A stretch of 64,000 nt of DNA from Chrysomallon squamiferum (Eukaryota > Mollusca > Gastropoda > Neomphalida > Peltospiridae): positions 34,094,022 through 34,158,021 of the forward strand of contig CM022665.1 in the NCBI GenBank assembly GCA_012295275.1, written 5' to 3'. Below are positions 1 through 10,369 of this stretch, piece after piece (position 1 is the first letter of the stretch; every line of letters begins with the position of its first letter). Made by a program: the position numbers and the translations under genes. The notes below the pieces were generated by a model. The model was not told the origin of the DNA. It saw nothing but the letters and a program-made list of their open reading frames with translations, and did no database searches.

Positions 1-225
1 TATTAGGATTGCACCTTGAAACCACATCCATCTACAATAAAATAATGACAGTAATAATAATATCAATATTTTTTTATTCTAATTCACAAAATAAATTTTA
101 ATACTCAAGCAGTTAGATTTATTTCAGTAAATGTTGATATGGTAGTAAACATTCATAATATATACTGGAAAATAAAAGGTTTCATATTTATCATCTAAAA
201 TGCATAAAAAATATATTCAACTCAC

Positions 226-3200
226 CTGTAGGTTAAAAATACAACCAATTCCATTTTCTGGAATTCTAACGGTCATTTGATGACTCTTCAAACCCTGTAC
301 AAAAAATAATTATAAATAATAATTATATATATATTTATTAAAAAAAGAAGAAGATAATAATAATAACAAAAACAAGCAGCTCACACTTGAAATACTTACT
401 TTGATCCACATATAATTTGAATGGACATATGGAAGATTTTATAATGATATTCATTGTAAAGTTTAATCAATAAGCAAAATGTTCATTATTATTGTTGTTC
501 TTGTTACTGCTATTGTTATTATCATTGTTTTTACTTTTATGGTTCTATTATTTTTTTTAATTTTTTTTTTATTATCATTATTATTATTTGTTGTATTTAA
601 ATGGTGTTATAGTTAACATTGTTACAGTTTACGATGTTTACGGGAACCGGAAGAAGGGATAGTATTATATGAAGTCACCGGGAGCATGCGTCAGTTTTGT
701 TTGTAGCAATTTTTGAAACGAAATAAATTATTTGGAAATTAAATGAACTTTATGTTTTAATGTTAAAACATAACAATTGGCGACGAGGATGGGATAACAC
801 TTATTGAACTGTTTCCTGAAATTAACTATTTATGAAATATGGCTACCTACGGTAAAGTTGAAGAGTTTGATCTAGAAAGTTCCGATTGGGATGAATACAT
901 CGAAAGTTTGGAACAGTATCTGCTGGCGAATAATGTAGACGATGCCGAAAAGAAACGTTCCATTTTGTTGTCCGTATATGGTGCCAAGACTTACAGGTTG
1001 ATTCGAAATCTGACTTCGCCTGAGAAACCGGCAAATAAGACTTACGAACAATTGAAAACTTTGATAGGAAATCATCTCAAACCAAAACCTTTGGTGATTG
1101 CGGAACGGTTCAAATTCTATCAACGGAAACAAGAGCCCGGAGAGACTGTAAGTGAATTTTTGGCTGAATTAAGAAAATTGACAGAACATTGTGAATTTGG
1201 TGCATTCTTGACTGAAGCATTAAGAGACATTTTGGTCTGTGGTCTGTCTGAAAAGTCTATACAGAAAAAACTTCTCTCTGAACATGACTTATCACTGAGG
1301 AAAGCATTGCAAATAGCTGTTAGTATGGAAATGGCAGCTAGAGAAACTGACATGCTGAAAATTGGAATGAAGTCAGAAACGGAAAAGTTCCACAAAGTTT
1401 CTGTCATTGAATGCTTCCGGTGCGGTAAAACTAATCATCATCCTGATGCATGTTTTTACAAAAAGGCAAACTGTTATAAGTGTAATGAAACAGGACATTT
1501 GAGTAGAAAATGTCGAAATCAAAAGAAAAAAATAGAAAGACAGGAAAGCAAACAGCTGGAAAAAGGAAAAAAGAAATTTCCAAAGTTGAAAAAGAAAAAG
1601 TCTAAACTGAATGTTGTGAATCAAGATTCTGATAGGGACCTTACGGAATCAGAAAGTGGTACCAGTGATTCTGAAATTGAAAATGCTGAATCTGAAACAG
1701 GTTTAAAAATTCATGACGTTCAGGAAGAATCTGGAAGTAACGAAACTGAATCAGAAATTATAAAAGCTGTTCTTGAAAATAAAGAGGTTGCAATGGAAAG
1801 GAATGAAAGTGATTCTGAACCGTCAATTTTCACAGTGAAATCTACGAAAGTGAAAGAAATTCAAATTTCATTGGAACTCAATGGTGTGCCTTTCAAAATG
1901 GAAGTAGATACAGGTGCTTCTGTATCCATAATTTCTAATAAGGTTTATCAGGAAAAATTGAAGAAAACAGTGCCATTGAAATCAACATCGATTGTGTTGA
2001 AAACTTATACTGATGAAGTGGTGCCAGTTCTTGGGAAAATTGAGGTGACTGTTAAATATGGAAAGCAAAAAAAACTTTTACCTTTAATCGTGGTGAAAGG
2101 AAATGGACCAACTTTGTTTGGGCGGAATTGGTTCCAAAACATTCAGTTGGACTGGAACAGTATTAAAATTATGAAAGCCTGTGGAAACTCTGAAGATTTG
2201 TTCAGTAGATACTCAGTTTTTTCAAATAAGTTGGGAACATTAAAAGGCATAAGAGCTCATCTGAAAGTGAAAGAGGATGCTACTCCAAAGTTTTTCAAGG
2301 CTAGACCAGTACCTTATGCTTTGAAGGAAAAGATAGCTGATGAACTTCACAGACTTGAAGCAGAAAAAGTAGATTTTTCTGAATGGGCATCTCCTATTGT
2401 ACCTGTTTTAAAACCTGACAATACCATTCGCATTTGTGGCGATTACAAGGTCACCATAAATCCTGTGTTGGAAGTGCCTGAGTACCCTTTGCCCACTGCA
2501 GAAGACATTTTCAGCAAACTCAATGGAGGACAAAAGTTCTCCAAACTGGATTTGTCACATGCATACCAGCAAGTGTTGCTTGATGAAAAGTCGAGGAACT
2601 ATGTCACAATCAATACTCACCTTGGGCTTTATCGCTATACAAGGTTGCCATTTGGAGTTGCTGCAGCGCCTGCTATTTTTCAACAAACTATGGACAAAGT
2701 GCTTCAAGGGCTAAAAGGGGTAGGTTACATTTTGGATGACATCATAGTCACTGGAAAGGATGACACCGAACACTTGAAACATTTGAAAAAGACTTTGAAA
2801 CGCCTAGAAAAATATGGAATTCAACTGAAAAGGTCAAAATGTGCATTGATGAAAGATGAAGTTGAGTACTTTGCATTTATTGTGAACAAAAATGGGATTC
2901 AACCTTCTGAAAGAAAAGTTGAAGCTATTCTGAAAGTGCCTGAACCTAAGAACAAGAGTGAGTTGCAATCTTGGTTAGGTATTGTGAATTACTATCGCAA
3001 GTTTGTACCCAACATGTCAACAGTGGTGGCACCGCTAACAGCATTGTTATCCAAAGATACAGAGTGGAAATGGAGTGATGATTGTCAGCAAGCATTTTCC
3101 AAAGTGGGAAAATTGTTAGCATCATCTAAAATTCTTGTCCACTATGACCCAATGAAACCAGTAATGTTGGCAGTAGATGCATCTGCGCATGGTCTTGGAG

Positions 3201-6200
3201 CGGTAATATCACATGGAAATGAAGGATCAGATAGGCCAATAGCATACGCTTCTAGAACTCTGACATCAGCAGAACGCAAGTATTCCCAAATTGAGAAAGA
3301 AGCACTGGCAATAATTTTTGGAATACACAAGTTCCATCAGTACCTGTATGGTAGAAGATTTACTTTGTTCACAGATCTTAAACCACTGACAATGATTCTT
3401 GGACCTAAAAAGAATATTCCAGTTCTGACAGCATCTCGACTACAGCGTTGGGCTATTCAGTTAGCCGCATATCAGTTTGACATTAAATACAGAAAAACTA
3501 CCAAAAATGGAAATGCTGATGCACTGTCCCGACTACCACTTCTGCAAACTGAAGAAATATCTGAAAGTGTGTTTTGGCATGAAGACAAGCAAGCAATGAG
3601 AAATCAAGTCAATGGATTACCTATCACTGCAAGACATATTGCTAAAGCAACTGCAGTTGACAAAGTATTATCTCGGGTTGTACATTATAACATGTATGGA
3701 TGGCCAGAAGAGTCTTCTATTTCACCGGAGCTGTTACCTTATTTCAGAGTGAAAGATGAATTAACCGTGGAGGAACACGGTCTTCTCAGAGGAATGCGAG
3801 TGATTATTCCCGATAAATATCGAACAGATATTCTGTATTATCTTCATGAAAATCATCCTGGAATTGTGCGAATGAAATCTTTGGCTAGATTGCATGTGTG
3901 GTGGCCTCATATGGATATTGACATAGAAAAGAACGTTAGCAAGTGTAAGTGTTGCCACCTACAACAAACAGACATGCCAAAAAGTACAGCTAATGCATGG
4001 ATTTGGCCCACCAAACCATGGCAAAGAATACATGTTGATTTTGCTGGACCATTTATGAAAGAAATGTTCATGATTGTGGTGGATGCACATTCTAAATGGA
4101 TGGAAGTTTTTCGAATGTCCAGTACCAGAGCAACGCATGCAGTAGAGACATTGAGAAATCTCTTTGCAAGTTATGGAATGCCAGAGCAGTTGATTTCTGA
4201 TAATGGACCTCAGTTTGTTGCAGAGGAATTTGAAACATTTCTTAAGAAAAATGGAGTGAAACACATCAAATCAGCTCCATACCATCCAAGTTCAAATGGT
4301 GAGGCAGAAAGAGCTGTTCGTACTTTCAAAACTGCAATGAAAACAGTTGAACACGAGTCACGAACCATGAACCAGAAGATTTCATCATTCTTGTTTGCGT
4401 ATCGGAACACTCCACACTGTACCACAAAATGTACTCCATCAGAATTGTTTCTTGGCAGACGTGTTCGAACGAGATTGGATATTTTGCGTCCAAGTTTGGA
4501 GAACTCTGTGTTAAAAAAAGAACTATTCCAAAAGCAAGTAAAACACGGGTGTTCAATGTTGGAGATTCAGTACAAGTGAGGAACTACAGAGGATCTGACA
4601 AGTGGTTGAGTGGAAAAGTATTGTGTCAGCTAGGGCCTGTTACCTTATGAGTGAAAGTTGGAGATTTTGTGTGTAAAAGACATGTGGATCAACTTCGTAA
4701 ATGTGTGCATTTGGAGGATAATAGGAACCCGTTCCCAGAACTGTCTGCAATTGGTACGGAGTCTGAAATGGAATTTGTTGAACCAACTTTTCAGGTGGAA
4801 GAGACTGAGATCGAAAATAGAACGGTTACTTCTAATGCTGTAGAGGATGCTTCTAGTGCCATCGACGGTACCGCAACTACCAATACCGTCTACCCCAAGA
4901 TATCCTAGACGTGCTCAAAAAACACCTCAAAGACTGATAGAAACTATTTTAAGTGATTTAATCTGAATATGTGTAATACGGAATTCATTGAAAGATTGTA
5001 GAATTAGTGTTATTTTTTTTTATTATATATTTTTGTTTTAAGAATAATATTTGTGATTTGAAGTTCCATATGTGACCAATGAACATACTTGATAAACTGT
5101 AATTGAACTATTATGGTGTCCAAAAAAAAAAAAAAAAAAAAAAGTTGATTTTTTTTAAGTTCAAAGTTCCATTGTTTAATTATTACTAATGAGTAAATCA
5201 CACAAATTTATTTTAGAAATTTACATATAACATAATTTGTGGGTAAATTGAAAATTTGGAGGGGAGGAAGTGTTGTATTTAAATGGTGTTATAGTTAACA
5301 TTGTTACAGTTTACGATGTTTACGGGAACCGGAAGAAGGGATAGTATTATATGAAGTCACCGGGAGCATGCGTCAGTTTTGTTTGTAGCAATTTTTGAAA
5401 CGAAATAAATTATTTGGAAATTAAATGAACTTTATGTTTTAATGTTAAAACATAACATTATTATTATCTTACCTTAGATTTTTCAAAAAATACTTCAGCT
5501 TGTGGACATGTTGAAGGTCCTTTTCTCCATCGATACAGCAATATATCGCTTGACCTCCAACCTAAACAATGTAAAATTGTTTATTTCTCTGACATAAAAT
5601 ATAGCTTTATGTATTTACAAAATTAGTTATAGTGATAGACTGAAGTAGTTAAAGTAGATGTAGTGGTAATAGTCAAAATAATAGTAGCAGTAGAAGTAGT
5701 ATAGTAGTAGTTGTAATAGCAGCAGTAGTAGTAATAGTAGTAGTAGTAGTAGTATTTGCAGTAACAGCAGTAGAAGTAGCAGTAATAGCAGTAGTAAAAG
5801 TAATTTGTTAGTATCACTACAAAGAGAGTTTAATTTAACAGACCTTCAGGATCATCCCAAGTCAGGTTAAAATAAACTTCTCCAGGTTTGTTATCCACAA
5901 ACTCAAAATTAGACGCTGATATAGAAGTAGCAGGTCCTGGCCTAACCTCTATAAAACGAAAGAAAGAGAGAAATCCCTCAAAACCAGACAGTCATGGGAC
6001 ATAGAAAAAAGACCGGTTTGAGGGGTATCAGGGTTATAGAGATTTCAGTACATTTTTCAATTTTCAAATTATTTTAAGCTTATCATTATTGTTCCAACAT
6101 GTCCATAATATATACTATAATGAATTATTGTTCTCTATGTTTTCACCAGAACAAACCAAACAGTTTTATTCTTGGTTATTCTCTATTTTGTTAAATAAAA

Positions 6201-9200
6201 TCTGCAAAGATAAAAAACAAAACAACAAAATAGGATCCTAACAATTGAAAAAAATTAATTGAATTCGTAGTTGCTTTGGTGTCCTCCCAAAAGTCAGACA
6301 TCCCATAACGCAGACGCATTAAAACAACACAAGACACAGCTGAGCACATTACTAATGACCTGCCATTTACCTTGAATAGTACATATAATAAATAATGGAA
6401 TAGTTCGATACAACTAAATACAGAACACAGAATAAAATTATATCTAATTAAATTTATTTATAGATTTTAACATGTCCATTTGTCGCATTTTTATCCTAAT
6501 TTTAAATCCGGCATCATCATCTACCCTTGTAGAAACCACTTAATCATTTAATGTCTCCGCCTGTGCAACATCAGGTCCGTTATCCATGGCTTCAAACCAC
6601 GTATCTTGCTACGATTTGCTCATCTGTAGAAAACACAAGCATGTTATCTTCATTTCCATTGCTAAATAAAAGGTAGCGTCTCCGTCATATTTCTTTGTAC
6701 ATGGTTCTTCTATGCTGACATCGGCTCTAGTCTGTGGTAGGGCAGTGGTGCACTTCCCAGTACACATTTTTGTCACACATCTCCAATGAACATTTTCCCT
6801 TCTGGTGCGATTCGTTGCAAATAGAAATCTGTGCAGTATTATTTGTTGTCTACTTTTTTGTGACTGAACAAATTCTACCCTTCTAAGATCAGCCATGACT
6901 ATAAAATTTTAGTCTGTTTTTGGTAGGTACATGTAGTTAATGTATAAGAACTTTTATATGTTATGTCTGTGATTGTCTACAGTTTAAATGTAGATCAATG
7001 AAATACAAGACATTGGTCGTCAGAGACAACATTGTCTTACTGACGTGAAATGAACTGAATACGGATTGCAGTGGAGAAGCCCATGAACTAAACTCTAAAC
7101 ACAGGGACTTCATAAAACACAGATCTTTACATTTGTTAATTCTGTTTAGCAGATTACAGTTAAGTTCTCCTAGTAATTTGTGTGGAATTGGTAGATATAA
7201 TAACAACAACAAGCAGTAGTATGCTGAACAGACTGGAGAGTACCACTAAAGCAGTCGGGGGTGTACATGACCCATTAAAAAGTTTTGTCTATCAAAAGGC
7301 ATGTCTGCATTATGGGATGTCTGTCTTTTGGGAGGGAACCGCTGCTTTGCCATTCACTGTGGTAACTGTGAGACATACACGAAGGCTATGAAAAAGAGCT
7401 CAGTCAAATCTGTATGTTAATCAGTAACAACTGAAGTTTGTAACAACTGAACTCAGAATGAAGGGAATATGTGTGTTTTTTCCAGTTACTTGAACATCAA
7501 AGGTTTTAATTAATCCCTTAATTGGTATTTGTCAACTGCACAACAGTGACACTTAATTAGTTTTGCATATTTCACATGTAAATTTGCATTAAAGGAATGC
7601 AGTGGAACTTGATACTTTTGTCTGATGCATTTTAGAGGGGTAAATTTTAGTGTTAAATATACCCAAATATAAAACATGGTTTTCAGGAGTTTCACTATAT
7701 ATATATATCTTTTAATTGTTATATTATTATTATTACCTATACCATCATCATTATCATTATTATTATCATCAGCATCATTATTTGACAAAAAGAAATTTAA
7801 GAGAATTACCTGGGGTCTGCACTTCTTCAGTGAACCATTGTGAACCAAATCGCGAAACAGAAGCCACTCGGAATTTAGGGTGAAGACACACATCAGTGAA
7901 ATTTGATAAAATGAAGTAACTACTATCAGCCTATAGGAAGCATTGGATAAGAAAGGATCACTGGTACTTACATTAAACAAAACAAAACAAAAATCATAAA
8001 TCTAAGCTTAATTTTTTATTTATTTTTATTTTTTATTATTACCTTTCAACAAGTTATTACTTGTATAAAAGAGATTTAACCAATGAAAATGAAAAAAATT
8101 GTTAGCTCTGAGATTAAATGATATATATATCTCATAACATCCAAATATGTAATCATTAGAGTAAATAGGAGAAATTTAGAGAGGTATATGCAAATATTAT
8201 ATACCAATTGTAGGTGTGTGTTTAGAGGGTATGTCTGCATGTATATGTGTGTGGGTGTATTTTTCTATGTGGATTTGTCTCCATATATATATATATAAAC
8301 AAAAATACAAAATGAAATAGAAAGCAAAAAAAAAACTACAAAAAAACAAACAAAAAAAAATTAATAAAAGCTCACTGCTGTAAATGTAAAATAAAAATAA
8401 AAAGTAAATTTTTGCATACCCAGCCAAGCGTTACCCAGTTTGATTTGTTTTTTTGTTTCAGCTGCATGGCAGGTCCATCTTTAACCAGTGTAGTTAATGC
8501 AGGCTGGTCCCACTGCAGAACATAGATAATTTTATACTTTGATGGGATCTTTGTCCACCTAATTATCACTTTCTTCTTCAACAGGTCATGTTCAACATTT
8601 ATTTTTGGTTTTTGTGGAATGTAGCCTAAAATAAAAGAGTGAAAAAGCATGTTTTAATATTTAACAAGAATTAGGAATGAAGGAAATGAATTTAATGACA
8701 TACTCAACACATTTTATTTAAAATTATGTGGCTTTTCAGTTTATATGAAATACATTTAAAAAATTCTCAGTTTGTTTAATGAGACATTAACTCATTAATT
8801 CATAATGAACTGTGAGAGAAGAAACATACTGTTAATCAGTTTCTTGTATCAGTCAGCAGTAAGAGGTTTTTTATGCAAACCTTCCCAGAGATAGAAAATC
8901 GTATAACACAGCCTATTATTACCACCAACTTAAAAGGTGTTCTGAGAAGGACTGACCAAATTTAACTCAGCCAAACACTCCATGAAAAAAAACAAAAAAA
9001 CATTTACATATAGTAGAATCAAGACTGATTTACAGGAATATTTTTAATTTATATGAGTTATTAGGAAAGATAAAAAACACTTGCCATGACTGTAATTTTC
9101 TAGTTTAGTACAGTACCCTTGATTCATACAGTTTCCTCCATACTGTGTAACAAAAAAAACACACATTAATTTTAAAAACTTAAATAATTCTGTATTATAT

Positions 9201-10369
9201 TTTTATAGCATATTTTTATAGAATAAAGATTTATAAAGATAAAAATATTTAATATAATTATTAGTATCAGTGATATATTTTTATATATATATTAACTCAT
9301 CATATTATTACTATTACTACTACTACTACTGTTACCATCATCATAATCATTAACATTACCATCATCTTTATAATCACTGTCATCATCATTATTACTGATA
9401 TCCTGAATTTTAATATATGAAGACTAATAAAATTCCATGAAGTATTTTCATATGCACTTTCCCAGTGATAATAAACTTAACAAATTATTGTATAATAAAC
9501 TTAACAAACTATTGTAAATAATATTGTCTTGGATACATAATTCCCCACTTTGTTTTTGAAAGAAAATTGTATTAGTATATTTTTCAGGGAGAATATGGTT
9601 AATGGTAATTCACTGATTGTCAGCAAGAACTTGTTCTTTCCAGCCCCAAAAAATCAGTGACTTTATAGTCAGACTAGACCCATCACAAATATGCTTGAGC
9701 ATTACCTGATTATAGGCTCATTAACAGAACACTGATATAATGATTTTGCTACTGAGACTACTGAAACACACTGAACAATCATGTTTCCATATATATTTGA
9801 ACATTAACTGGATGTAGGTATATTAGTAGTATCTTGGTGTGATAACTTTGCTTAAGAAATCATATAGACTTACTGAGCAATTAAGTTTCCATGTGTATGT
9901 TTCATAATCATCTCCACAAACTTTGTTACATAACTGAAAATAAAAAATATATAGTTTAACTATTCAACCTAAAATAAAATGTTATGCAAGTTAAGGTGGA
10001 TATAAATTTCTGAGTCAAAAAATGAGTATATTTTTAGAAGACCCTTAAAAGTTTTTAAATGCTAAACATAATTTTTAAAATACTTACAAATCTGAATGTG
10101 AAAAACAATAATTACAAATTAAAGCATATTAATGATGCAACCTTGTTTTAAATATCTTTTTTAATAAATAGGCTTATAAATTATAAGATTTCATGTCCAG
10201 TATTTTTTTTACAACTTACTTGTCCAATCTCCAGACACAACATTTCACACTGGGCATCACACATACTCTTCACAGATGGCAACTCATCAGGGTTTAGAAA
10301 CAGTCTTAATGACACAGTGATCCCATACACCATCACAAACACAGCAATGACAACAGCTCTGTACATCAT
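226..10369 (-). CDS. Anosmin-1-like secreted Cys-rich/fibronectin-III protein, 5' part of gene (partial)
   Basis: Eight exons are visible on the minus strand: 10220-10369, 9874-9933, 9085-9142, 8420-8625, 7810-7930, 5844-5948, 5473-5561 and 226-294. All phases are compatible, giving 286 residues before the gene leaves the window. Residues 1-20 form a hydrophobic signal peptide after MMYR. Eight cysteines follow at 37, 41, 45, 52, 56, 69, 75 and 81. Then come a first Fn3 domain (about 91-198) and the start of a second (about 200 onward, with the WDDPEG turn). The order of Cys-rich head, a GxxxKP linker and Fn3 repeats resembles anosmin-1, an extracellular-matrix protein that binds heparan sulfate and FGF receptor. 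The head is shorter than in vertebrate anosmin and has no obvious WAP spacing. Introns 3 and 6 have unusual donors (GCAAGT and GTCTGT). Another secreted Fn3 protein is possible; the signal peptide and Fn3 folds are firmer than the family name. Confidence 0.6.
589..775 (+). repeat. 5' LTR (187 bp)
   Basis: It is bounded by TG...CA and preceded by the target duplication ttatt. It matches the 3' copy at every base I compared. An AATAAA at 722-727 is the likely polyadenylation signal. A TATA-like stretch lies near 663-670. Confidence 0.95.
778..795 (+). other. Primer binding site, tRNA-Ser(GCT) type
   Basis: The 18 bases tggcgacgaggatgggat start two bases after the LTR. They are complementary to the 3' end, CCA included, of animal serine tRNA with anticodon GCT as I recall that sequence. 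The match stops at the next base. This is where minus-strand DNA synthesis would begin. Confidence 0.75.
839..4579 (+). CDS. Gag-Pol polyprotein of the Ty3/Gypsy element (1246 aa, C-terminally broken)
   Basis: One fused frame reads Gag (about 1-190), two CCHC zinc knuckles (about 192-225) and an acidic Lys/Glu/Ser linker. An aspartic protease follows with DTGAS at about 357. Reverse transcriptase follows, with LPFG upstream of a catalytic motif read as ILDD at 631-634. RNase H starts with VDAS near 778. Integrase has an HHCC region near 1001-1040 and Asp1067, Asp1121 and Glu1157 in the DDx35E arrangement. Deviations from the usual family residues are Ile in place of the Tyr of YxDD, TDLKPL where TDHKPL is usual, and a short gap upstream of FSEWASP. 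The frame ends early at 4579. The integrase C-terminal module is found in another frame downstream. The protein would make and integrate the element's cDNA. This copy looks damaged but young. Confidence 0.93.
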   Translation: MATYGKVEEFDLESSDWDEYIESLEQYLLANNVDDAEKKRSILLSVYGAKTYRLIRNLTSPEKPANKTYEQLKTLIGNHLKPKPLVIAERFKFYQRKQEPGETVSEFLAELRKLTEHCEFGAFLTEALRDILVCGLSEKSIQKKLLSEHDLSLRKALQIAVSMEMAARETDMLKIGMKSETEKFHKVSVIECFRCGKTNHHPDACFYKKANCYKCNETGHLSRKCRNQKKKIERQESKQLEKGKKKFPKLKKKKSKLNVVNQDSDRDLTESESGTSDSEIENAESETGLKIHDVQEESGSNETESEIIKAVLENKEVAMERNESDSEPSIFTVKSTKVKEIQISLELNGVPFKMEVDTGASVSIISNKVYQEKLKKTVPLKSTSIVLKTYTDEVVPVLGKIEVTVKYGKQKKLLPLIVVKGNGPTLFGRNWFQNIQLDWNSIKIMKACGNSEDLFSRYSVFSNKLGTLKGIRAHLKVKEDATPKFFKARPVPYALKEKIADELHRLEAEKVDFSEWASPIVPVLKPDNTIRICGDYKVTINPVLEVPEYPLPTAEDIFSKLNGGQKFSKLDLSHAYQQVLLDEKSRNYVTINTHLGLYRYTRLPFGVAAAPAIFQQTMDKVLQGLKGVGYILDDIIVTGKDDTEHLKHLKKTLKRLEKYGIQLKRSKCALMKDEVEYFAFIVNKNGIQPSERKVEAILKVPEPKNKSELQSWLGIVNYYRKFVPNMSTVVAPLTALLSKDTEWKWSDDCQQAFSKVGKLLASSKILVHYDPMKPVMLAVDASAHGLGAVISHGNEGSDRPIAYASRTLTSAERKYSQIEKEALAIIFGIHKFHQYLYGRRFTLFTDLKPLTMILGPKKNIPVLTASRLQRWAIQLAAYQFDIKYRKTTKNGNADALSRLPLLQTEEISESVFWHEDKQAMRNQVNGLPITARHIAKATAVDKVLSRVVHYNMYGWPEESSISPELLPYFRVKDELTVEEHGLLRGMRVIIPDKYRTDILYYLHENHPGIVRMKSLARLHVWWPHMDIDIEKNVSKCKCCHLQQTDMPKSTANAWIWPTKPWQRIHVDFAGPFMKEMFMIVVDAHSKWMEVFRMSSTRATHAVETLRNLFASYGMPEQLISDNGPQFVAEEFETFLKKNGVKHIKSAPYHPSSNGEAERAVRTFKTAMKTVEHESRTMNQKISSFLFAYRNTPHCTTKCTPSELFLGRRVRTRLDILRPSLENSVLKKELFQKQVKHGCSMLEIQYK
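4520..4908 (+). pseudogene. Displaced integrase C-terminal tail (GPY/F-type module), out of frame
   Basis: Downstream of the A-tract at 4513-4519 a different frame carries the conserved end of Gypsy integrases. It includes the VGD...VRNYRGSDKWL stretch and LGPVT. After a TGA at 4648-4650 the same frame continues with KVGDFVCKRHVDQLRKC up to a stop at 4906-4908. The tail is therefore separated from pol by a frame change near the A-tract and then split by a nonsense codon. Both breaks would truncate integrase in this copy. Confidence 0.8.
5258..5270 (+). other. Polypurine tract
   Basis: Thirteen purines (ggaggggaggaag) directly abut the 3' LTR. This is the normal site for priming plus-strand DNA in LTR retroelements. 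The 349 bases between the last pol-tail stop (4908) and this tract are AT-rich, with a long A run at 5121-5142, and show no coding. Confidence 0.9.
5271..5457 (+). repeat. 3' LTR (187 bp)
   Basis: It is a direct repeat of 589-775, identical as far as I can read, and ends CA followed by target duplication ttatt. AATAAA lies at 5404-5409. Its last base is 15 nt from the splice donor of the host exon 5473-5561. Confidence 0.95.
5641..5815 (+). repeat. AGT/GTA-rich trinucleotide microsatellite, imperfect
   Basis: An impure run of agt, gta and gca triplets lies in the intron between anosmin-like exons 5473-5561 and 5844-5948. The long Tyr/Cys-rich frame it creates on the minus strand is an artefact of the repeat. 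Confidence 0.85.
6279..7340. mobile_element. DNA transposon with ~37-bp TIRs and 9-bp TSD (MULE-like), carrying a FLYWCH domain
   Basis: Inverted repeats lie at 6279-6315 and 7303-7340. They share a core of about 31 bp (cccaaaag.cagacatccc and beyond) with only two or three differences. Flanking 9-mers gttgctttg (6270-6278) and gctgctttg (7341-7349) match at 8 of 9 positions, fitting the 8-10 bp duplications of Mutator-like elements. The interior of about 1 kb holds a minus-strand FLYWCH zinc-finger reading frame and no recognisable transposase. It sits in an intron of the anosmin-like gene. I infer a non-autonomous MULE; the repeats themselves are direct observation. Confidence 0.75.
6609..6896 (-). 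CDS. FLYWCH-type zinc-finger fragment inside the transposon
   Basis: A 95-residue minus-strand frame starts MADLRRVEFVQSQKSRQQ. It continues with HRFLFATNRTRRENVHWRC and further cysteines (CVTKMCTGKC). This follows the FLYWCH pattern of hydrophobic-Phe-Leu, Trp-Arg-Cys and Cys pair; a distal HxH pair is not clear. FLYWCH domains bind DNA and often accompany Mutator-like transposases in animals. The frame lies wholly between the terminal inverted repeats, so it belongs to the element and not to the surrounding gene. It may be an intact small ORF, an exon of a longer transposase, or a relic. Confidence 0.55.
   Translation of the reverse strand: MADLRRVEFVQSQKSRQQIILHRFLFATNRTRRENVHWRCVTKMCTGKCTTALPQTRADVSIEEPCTKKYDGDATFYLAMEMKITCLCFLQMSKS

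Larger units (their letters stand above)
589..5457 (+). mobile_element. Ty3/Gypsy LTR retrotransposon (Mag/steamer-like), full length with TSD
   Basis: Two 187-bp LTRs that read as identical (589-775 and 5271-5457), each beginning TG and ending CA, flank an internal region. That region has a tRNA-type primer site, a single fused gag-pol frame and a purine tract. The 5-bp target duplication ttatt is present at 584-588 and 5458-5462. No env frame follows pol. The element lies antisense to the anosmin-like gene, inside one of its introns. Removing the element and one duplicate copy leaves an intron of about 304 bp instead of 5178 bp. The pol order (protease, RT, RNase H, integrase) and absence of env fit the Mag clade of Metaviridae. 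That assignment is inferred from motifs, not from a tree. Confidence 0.95.

Noticed and set aside
9611-9660. tcactgatt / aatcagtga inverted repeat
   Set aside because: Only nine bases, intronic, and expected by chance in 64 kb of AT-rich DNA.
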